Shown piece after piece: positions 53,676 through 58,158 of a DNA stretch of 58,158 nucleotides. The notes under the pieces were generated by a model. That model was given only the letters and a program-made list of their open reading frames with translations, did no database searches and was not told the origin of the DNA. This DNA comes from Magnetococcales bacterium DCbin4. Its GTDB lineage: Bacteria; Pseudomonadota; Magnetococcia; Magnetococcales; UBA8363. The stretch spans positions 1 through 58,158 of the forward strand of contig PEAN01000022.1 of the NCBI GenBank assembly GCA_002753735.1. The letters run 5' to 3'. The first letter of the stretch is position 1. Each line of letters begins with the position of its first letter. The translations under genes were made by a program, and so were the position numbers.

Positions 53676-55027
53676 CAGGAGGTTCCCTTGAATCCATGGC
53701 GCAGCATTCCCGGATGCAGCAGATGGAATCCCGGAACCCCCTTGCCAGGAAGCGCCATCGAAGATGGGGAGGGTAGTTGCTCCTGGATCAAGAAAACCCG
53801 CAGGGGAATTCCCTGGGCACGCAGGGCATGGAGCCACAATTCCCGGTCACGATCCCAATGAATCAACACCACGAAGAGGGCACTCAACCTGGGCGCCTGG
53901 GACACAACGAGTTGTGCCAGTGTAGCAAATGGTTGCGCCACCTGGGGTTGGACCGATGCAAGGAGTTCAAGGATGCGGCGATGATCGCCCAATCCGCGGC
54001 CCGTGGTACATCGGAACACCTCTGGGCCAACAAACATGAACTCAAGCAAGGTATCGGGATGCCCCTGCGCCAATGCCAGGGAGGCGGTCAGGGAGACCGC
54101 TTCCTCGAACACCGCATCGGAAACGGATGCCAGGGTATCCAGAACCAGGGCATGGCGGGTAAAGAATTCTTCCAGGCGTTCCACCACGACCAGTTTGCCG
54201 GTTTTAGCCAATCCGGGCCAATGGATGGCATGCAACCGATCCCCCGCCCGATAACTGCGCAGGGCGGCAATCTCGTTGTGTTCCCCCACGGCGGCGGCCA
54301 GGGTCAGCCCCCCCGGCACATGTTTACGTCCCCTGGGATCTTCAAAGTGGGGCACGGGATGGCAGCGTGGCACCGCCAACACCCGCCCCGGCAGAGGACA
54401 ATGATGAAAAGAACGCAACAAGCCCAACGGATCAGCGCGTCCGATGAGCAAGCCGGAAAAATGGATCACCCCCCTTCGGGTTGCCGTCGCCCGAAGACGG
54501 ACCCGGAGTTCACCATGCGGCGCAATCGGTCCCAGGGCATGCATTTCGTTCCGGATGCCCTGGTTTTTCCGGGTCAGGCGGACAAACCGATGAAACCCGA
54601 CCCAACGATCATAAAAGTTATGCATCCGTTCTTCGGGGTCATTGCGTGTTCGCATGAACTGATCGAACCCGGGTCGGGGATCAGGGAATTGTTCAAAGAT
54701 GACCACATCCTGTTGTGGAACGCCGGAGGGATTGAGCAGGAGCAATTCATAGTCAAACGGTTGGCCCACCCAAACCTGATCGGGCAGGATCCGCGCCGCT
54801 TCCAGGATGACACGGGAGGAACGGGCGCTGAGGATTGAAAAAAGAAGCAATGAAAACAATAATGAGAAAACTTGATACACCAAGGACAGTTCAGTATTGA
54901 TGCCGAAGACCGCCGCCACAAAGGCAGCCGTCGTGACCCCTTTGCCCATGGGGGTTAACGAACGAGAGAACCAATGGCTCCAGGTTGACAACCGTCCCGC
55001 ACCACGCCACAGGAGCTTATGGAACAT
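53675..55027 (-). CDS. DUF58 domain protein of the second MoxR operon
   Basis: This 450-residue protein has two close N-terminal hydrophobic segments (near 25-60), a beta-rich part, then the DUF58 signature EIAALRSYRAGDRLHAIHWP near residues 260-280 and a VWA-like C-terminus (VLDTLASVSDAVFEEAVSLT). The MIDAS is not intact, as is common in the long DUF58 subgroup paired with transglutaminases. The ATG at 55027 with GGGAG upstream is preferred to the upstream extension, which is the shadow of the overlapping MNT gene. Its first 11 bases overlap the MNT gene end. Confidence 0.85.
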   Translation of the reverse strand: MFHKLLWRGAGRLSTWSHWFSRSLTPMGKGVTTAAFVAAVFGINTELSLVYQVFSLLFSLLLFSILSARSSRVILEAARILPDQVWVGQPFDYELLLLNPSGVPQQDVVIFEQFPDPRPGFDQFMRTRNDPEERMHNFYDRWVGFHRFVRLTRKNQGIRNEMHALGPIAPHGELRVRLRATATRRGVIHFSGLLIGRADPLGLLRSFHHCPLPGRVLAVPRCHPVPHFEDPRGRKHVPGGLTLAAAVGEHNEIAALRSYRAGDRLHAIHWPGLAKTGKLVVVERLEEFFTRHALVLDTLASVSDAVFEEAVSLTASLALAQGHPDTLLEFMFVGPEVFRCTTGRGLGDHRRILELLASVQPQVAQPFATLAQLVVSQAPRLSALFVVLIHWDRDRELWLHALRAQGIPLRVFLIQEQLPSPSSMALPGKGVPGFHLLHPGMLRHGFKGTS

Positions 55028-55379
55028 GGAAAACTCCCGAGTCGTCGCGACGCTCCGGGACCTGGAGCACCACATGACCCTGTTGGATCTCGCGGCGGAA
55101 GGAATCGGGCAATCGCGCCCAGTCCCGCAGGTCCACACGGAGGGGCAAAGCACTTTCCATGAAGGCCGTCCTGGCAGCGGCGACGCCCGGTTGTTCCCGA
55201 TTCGGATCATCGGGGTTGCGCGCCACCAGATCCAAATCGCTGGCCTCATGGCTCAGGCCCGTGATCCGGCTGCCGTAGGCCCACACCTCGGATCGGGGAA
55301 GGAGGCGGCGCAAAATCCCCTGCACCATGGCCAGACGCCGGGGATCCAGACACAGTTGGGAAAGATCAAGCTCGGCCAC
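55017..55379 (-). CDS. MNT nucleotidyltransferase of an HEPN-MNT pair
   Basis: This protein of about 120 residues has the minimal nucleotidyltransferase signature YGSRITGLSHEASDLDLVAR (GS, ten residues, DxD). A third acidic residue lies in LPLRVDLRDWARLP. MNT proteins of HEPN-MNT pairs add nucleotides (often AMP) to the HEPN partner and block its RNase activity. The GTG at 55379 overlaps the HEPN gene end by 14 bases. Its 3' end overlaps the DUF58 start by 11 bases, so three reading frames are chained. Confidence 0.85.
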   Translation of the reverse strand: MAELDLSQLCLDPRRLAMVQGILRRLLPRSEVWAYGSRITGLSHEASDLDLVARNPDDPNREQPGVAAARTAFMESALPLRVDLRDWARLPDSFRREIQQGHVVLQVPERRDDSGVFHVP

Positions 55380-55797
55380 GACCCAATCGCTCCCGCAGCA
55401 CCGACTCCAACCGTTTGCCATCGACGATAAAGTCCGGCAACAGCTTCAGCGTTTCGCAGGCAAACCTTTCGCCGTATTCGTGCGCCGTGTCATTGCGGTT
55501 GTCCCGGTAGGCGAACCACCGCTCCACCTCCTCCAGGCCCATCAGGCCGTGAATGGCCGCCAGGCGCAGGATCTCCTTGACAGGCAGGGAATCCAGCTTG
55601 CGCGTACCGTGGCCAAATGCCACCAACCCCTTACGCAACAGCTTGAAGGAGGTCTCCTGAGAAAGTTCATACCCTTTGATGATCGCATTGCGGAACACCT
55701 CCTGATCCATGCTGTCCGGCGCGGATTGGCCGTAGCGTTCCACCGCAGCCTCCAGGGTGAGCAGACAACGCAACAGATGATCGGTGTTCAGTTCCAT
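55366..55797 (-). CDS. HEPN protein of an HEPN-MNT pair (HI0074 type)
   Basis: This 143-residue helical protein resembles the HI0074-type nucleotidyltransferase substrate-binding family: FRNAIIKGYELSQETSFKLL, then WFAYRDNRNDTAHEYGE, which holds the HEPN Rx4-6H motif (RNDTAH). HEPN proteins of this kind can be RNase toxins held in check by MNT modification. The ATG at 55797 has AAGGAG. It starts 74 bases after the MoxR gene end, so the pair sits inside the MoxR-DUF58-transglutaminase operon. Confidence 0.85.
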   Translation of the reverse strand: MELNTDHLLRCLLTLEAAVERYGQSAPDSMDQEVFRNAIIKGYELSQETSFKLLRKGLVAFGHGTRKLDSLPVKEILRLAAIHGLMGLEEVERWFAYRDNRNDTAHEYGERFACETLKLLPDFIVDGKRLESVLRERLGRGRA

Positions 55798-55870
55798 GGA
55801 CAACTCCTTCGCTTCAATCCCGGTTCGGCCCATTCACTTTACCGCCACAGGACCTTGTAGCGCCAACAGG

Positions 55871-56818
55871 TCATGCGGGAACCGGGGTATCCTCCAGGAT
55901 ATCGGCGATGATCCGGGCGGCGGAGGCACCCGAGAAACGGGCTTCGTCGTCGAGCATCAGGCGATGGGCCAGGACATTCACCGCCACTTCCCGCACCGGT
56001 TCAGGGGTGACAAAAGGAAGATTGTCCAACAAAGCCAGCGCCTGAGCCATTTTCATCAATGCAATGGCACCACGGGAACTGGCACCCAACCGAACCCCCG
56101 GCCACGTCCTGGTTTTGGCCGTGAGGGTGACAATGTAACGCTTGATCTCCTCGCCAACCCGAATGGCACGGGAGGCTTCCTGGATCATGCGCGCCTCGTC
56201 CAGTCCGATGCGGGGTTGAATCCGGTCGAGCGGTTGTCCCGTCAGGTGATCGGAGAGGATGGCCAATTCCATTTCCTCCGATCCGTAGCCCAGGGAGCAA
56301 CACAGGGCAAACCGGTCGAGCTGGGCTTCGGGGAGGGGATAAACGCCGTGGAAGAGGGCGGGATTCTGGGTGGCGATGACGAAGAACGGGGCTGGCAGGG
56401 GTCGGATCAGGCCATCAATGCTCACCTGCTGTTCCGCCATCGCCTCCAGCAGGGCCGATTGGGTGCGGGGAGAGGCACGATTGATTTCATCAGCGAGGAC
56501 AATCCGGGCAAACACCGGCCCTTCACGAAATTCAAACCGCCGGGTTTCCTGGTTGAAGATGGAGACGCCCAGAATATCGGTGGGGAGGAGGTCCGGGGTG
56601 AACTGGATCCTTTTGAATTCCATGCCGATGGAGCGGGCAAAGGCTTTGGCGAGGGTGGTTTTTCCGGTTCCCGGAACATCTTCGAGCAGGACGTGACCGC
56701 CACTGGCAAAAGCGGCCAAAAGCCAACGGATCGCAGGCGAAGGGGTCCGAATGACCCGAACCAGGTTTTCCCGCACCTGTTCAAGGCAATCGTAAGCTTG
56801 AACGTGTGTGGACATCAT
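55871..56818 (-). CDS. moxR: MoxR family AAA+ ATPase
   Basis: This protein of about 315 residues has Walker A VPGTGKTTLAKAFA near residues 47-60, Walker B VLADEINRASPRTQSALLEA, sensor 1 FFVIATQNP, and the MoxR segment YPLPEAQLDRFALC. MoxR ATPases act as chaperone-like partners of VWA and DUF58 proteins. It heads the second operon (moxR, HEPN, MNT, DUF58, transglutaminase). Starts at 56818, 56815 and a TTG at 56824 are all possible; none has a strong ribosome site. Confidence 0.92.
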   Translation of the reverse strand: MMSTHVQAYDCLEQVRENLVRVIRTPSPAIRWLLAAFASGGHVLLEDVPGTGKTTLAKAFARSIGMEFKRIQFTPDLLPTDILGVSIFNQETRRFEFREGPVFARIVLADEINRASPRTQSALLEAMAEQQVSIDGLIRPLPAPFFVIATQNPALFHGVYPLPEAQLDRFALCCSLGYGSEEMELAILSDHLTGQPLDRIQPRIGLDEARMIQEASRAIRVGEEIKRYIVTLTAKTRTWPGVRLGASSRGAIALMKMAQALALLDNLPFVTPEPVREVAVNVLAHRLMLDDEARFSGASAARIIADILEDTPVPA

Positions 56819-56849
56819 GATCAATAAAAAATAGAGATCATTGAAACCG

Positions 56850-57443
56850 TCATTTAGTGGATTGAATCATATTAAGATAGCTCTCAGAAAAATAGGGCGG
56901 CTCTTTCACCATGAATAAAGATTTATAAATCAAAAAAATGGCATGCGGAGAAACATGTTTATAGCGCATGAAATGACAAAACGTCAGCAGATAATCATAG
57001 TCAATCTTTGGATGTTTATCGTCAGCCTCAAAATCACCGCACATGTACAAACCCACCTGAAAAGCCAAGTACTCATTTCGATATTTCAAGATTAAGTCAA
57101 GTTCCTTTCCCTTATCTCCGACAGTATCAGAAGGGATCTTAGGATCAATCGGAAAGACATCAAGAATTGGACCCATGCGTCTCAACCAGAAACACAAATG
57201 ACTTGCATGCTTGAAATGATCCAACTCCTTCCCGGACATCTCACGATCTGAGACTCTCGAAATGTCGTCAACCCAAGCCCTACGTGCATCCTCAAGATAC
57301 TGCTGCGACAATCTAGGAGCATAACCAACAGATTGAGTGATGAAAATAGAGAACCTCTCAACGTAATCGATAAAAAAACTCCTATCCTCTTTCAACCGCA
57401 ATACAATATCTTTTGGAGTTAAATCTTTTTTGGATATTGACAT
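56850..57443 (-). CDS. Unknown 197-residue protein
   Basis: A soluble, mostly helical protein with no family I recognise. It contains an aromatic and charged core (FFIDYVERFSIFITQSVGYA, then HLCFWLRRMGPILDVFPIDP and YDYLLTFCHFMRYKHVSPHA). It is more AT-rich than the neighbouring MoxR gene, which lies 30 bases downstream on the same strand. A small gene lies 80 bases upstream behind a strong terminator. The base composition suggests acquired DNA. Confidence 0.6.
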   Translation of the reverse strand: MSISKKDLTPKDIVLRLKEDRSFFIDYVERFSIFITQSVGYAPRLSQQYLEDARRAWVDDISRVSDREMSGKELDHFKHASHLCFWLRRMGPILDVFPIDPKIPSDTVGDKGKELDLILKYRNEYLAFQVGLYMCGDFEADDKHPKIDYDYLLTFCHFMRYKHVSPHAIFLIYKSLFMVKEPPYFSESYLNMIQSTK

Positions 57444-57462
57444 GGCCTATTCCACTGCATAA

Positions 57463-57495
57463 AAAACTGCTATACGTACATCGTATAGCAGTTTT
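57463..57495 (-). terminator. Strong hairpin between the two right-end genes
   Basis: AAAACTGCTATACG at 57463 pairs perfectly over 14 bases with CGTATAGCAGTTTT at 57482 around TACAT. On the minus strand a T-run follows. It should terminate the small upstream gene at 57525-57734. Confidence 0.85.
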
Positions 57496-57524
57496 AAATG
57501 GGTCATTAGAGGGAAAGAAAAACT

Positions 57525-57734
57525 TTATTCTGAATAGAATTTATCCAGATTCGCCTCTTTCTCATCACGCGCCATAATTACACCAAGCATCCTGGAATGT
57601 TTTTTCTTCCCGTTTTCCATGCCTGGAGGATTTTCAAGGTGATTGATGGGATATGACCTTTTCAGACCGCCCGCCTCCACCTCTTCCATGGTTTTGAAGT
57701 GCGTGGCACCCTTTAAATACAGCTCTTCTCTCAT
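57525..57734 (-). CDS. Unknown 69-residue protein
   Basis: A small charged protein (REELYLKGATHFKTMEEVEA at the N-terminus, DEKEANLDKFYSE at the end) with a good ribosome site (GGAGAC). No family is recognised. It is followed by a strong terminator, so it is probably expressed on its own. Pairing with the 197-residue gene downstream is possible but not shown. Confidence 0.5.
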   Translation of the reverse strand: MREELYLKGATHFKTMEEVEAGGLKRSYPINHLENPPGMENGKKKHSRMLGVIMARDEKEANLDKFYSE

Positions 57735-58112
57735 GATCCGTCTCCAAAGACAACGACTCGAGCAAAATATTCATGTTGGCATTAACCAACGAATTCTGAC
57801 CAAATCAGATGGTGTTCGGGATTAAACTGCTTCTTCGCGAAAGTCATGGTCACTAGATTTTTTAAACCTCGTGTGCAAGCGACGTTCCCCTTCGGAGATT
57901 TTTCAACCGAACACGTCCTTCCACATCAATGCTACCCCCCATTCCAGAATAAGACAATGAGAAATAGAATTGCGCATACACGACATCTAAAGAGTGCATC
58001 AACAGGCGCGCACGAACAATCAGACACAAGGGGACAAGCCTTTTTCGGCTTATTTTCTCATCAACATGACCGATACGTTTTGTTTCGGTAAGAATCGTAC
58101 CCGATCATCGAC
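57735..58112. other. Right-end region without a supported gene
   Basis: About 380 bases, lower in GC than the operons to the left. Open frames here lack ribosome sites and family resemblance. The promoter of the small gene at 57525-57734 must lie at its left end. Confidence 0.35.
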
Positions 58113-58158
58113 AATCAAAACCTTGGGGGACTTCGTCCCCCAAACCCCCTGTGGGGGC
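58113..58158. repeat. Variant copy of the dispersed repeat at the right edge
   Basis: TTGGGGGAC and GTCCCCCAA form a perfect 9-bp stem around TTC, followed by ACCCCC and a second GGGGGC-type block. It is cut by the window edge. Confidence 0.6.

Overview
This window comes from a GC-rich, Gram-negative, flagellated bacterium that appears to make hopanoids. The strongest pointers are five tandem flagellin genes with FlaG, a FliB-type flagellin lysine methylase, three TPR proteins fused to GT9-like glycosyltransferase domains, an HpnC-type squalene synthase and a probable sulfur globule protein. Together these suggest a sulfur-oxidising, multi-flagellin proteobacterium, perhaps near the Magnetococcia. 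That placement is an inference. No rRNA, tRNA or magnetosome gene is visible.

Layout, left to right. (1) 71-9172 is a tightly overlapping Bat/aerotolerance operon: DUF58, a BatD/DUF4381-like protein, BatA, a BatB-BatC fusion, an in-frame continuation after a TGA, BatD and BatE. Its MoxR gene probably lies just left of the window. (2) 9443-12164 holds a chemoreceptor and a cold-shock protein. (3) 12597-18718 holds transketolase, HpnC, a second squalene/phytoene synthase, an LPG-synthase-TM membrane protein and a membrane-anchored cytochrome c. (4) 19072-26017 is a flagellar block on the minus strand: fliJ and a MotE-like gene, then five flagellins, then flaG. Every flagellin is preceded by a structured leader with a CsrA/RsmE-type CANGGANG motif. 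(5) 26371-31579 holds a periplasmic M48 protease and two divergent TPR-glycosyltransferases. (6) 31620-35403 is a decayed island with IS4, IS66 and IS5 fragments, a truncated hsdR, a frameshifted endonuclease and an intact fic gene. (7) 35469-47807 is a surface-glycan block with GT9, two YfhO-like membrane proteins, a double GT-C protein and a TPR-GT. The flagellin methylase fliB sits inside it. (8) 47973-51528 holds the sulfur-globule-like protein, an FmdE-like protein, a retropepsin-like protease, and a ParA ATPase followed by a repeat coiled-coil protein. (9) 51666-56818 is a second MoxR-DUF58-transglutaminase operon with an HEPN-MNT gene pair embedded in it. (10) 56850-57734 is a two-gene cassette of unknown function.

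A dispersed repeat that builds terminator hairpins (core GGGGGC, 10-nt spacer, GCCCCC) occurs about eight times. Twice it forms a large inverted pair between convergent genes. It also supplies the C-terminal codons and stops of two glycosyltransferase genes.

The most promising new signals are the covarying RNA leader in front of all flagellin genes (plus one orphan copy), the ParA/coiled-coil pair, and the HEPN-MNT pair coupled to a MoxR operon.
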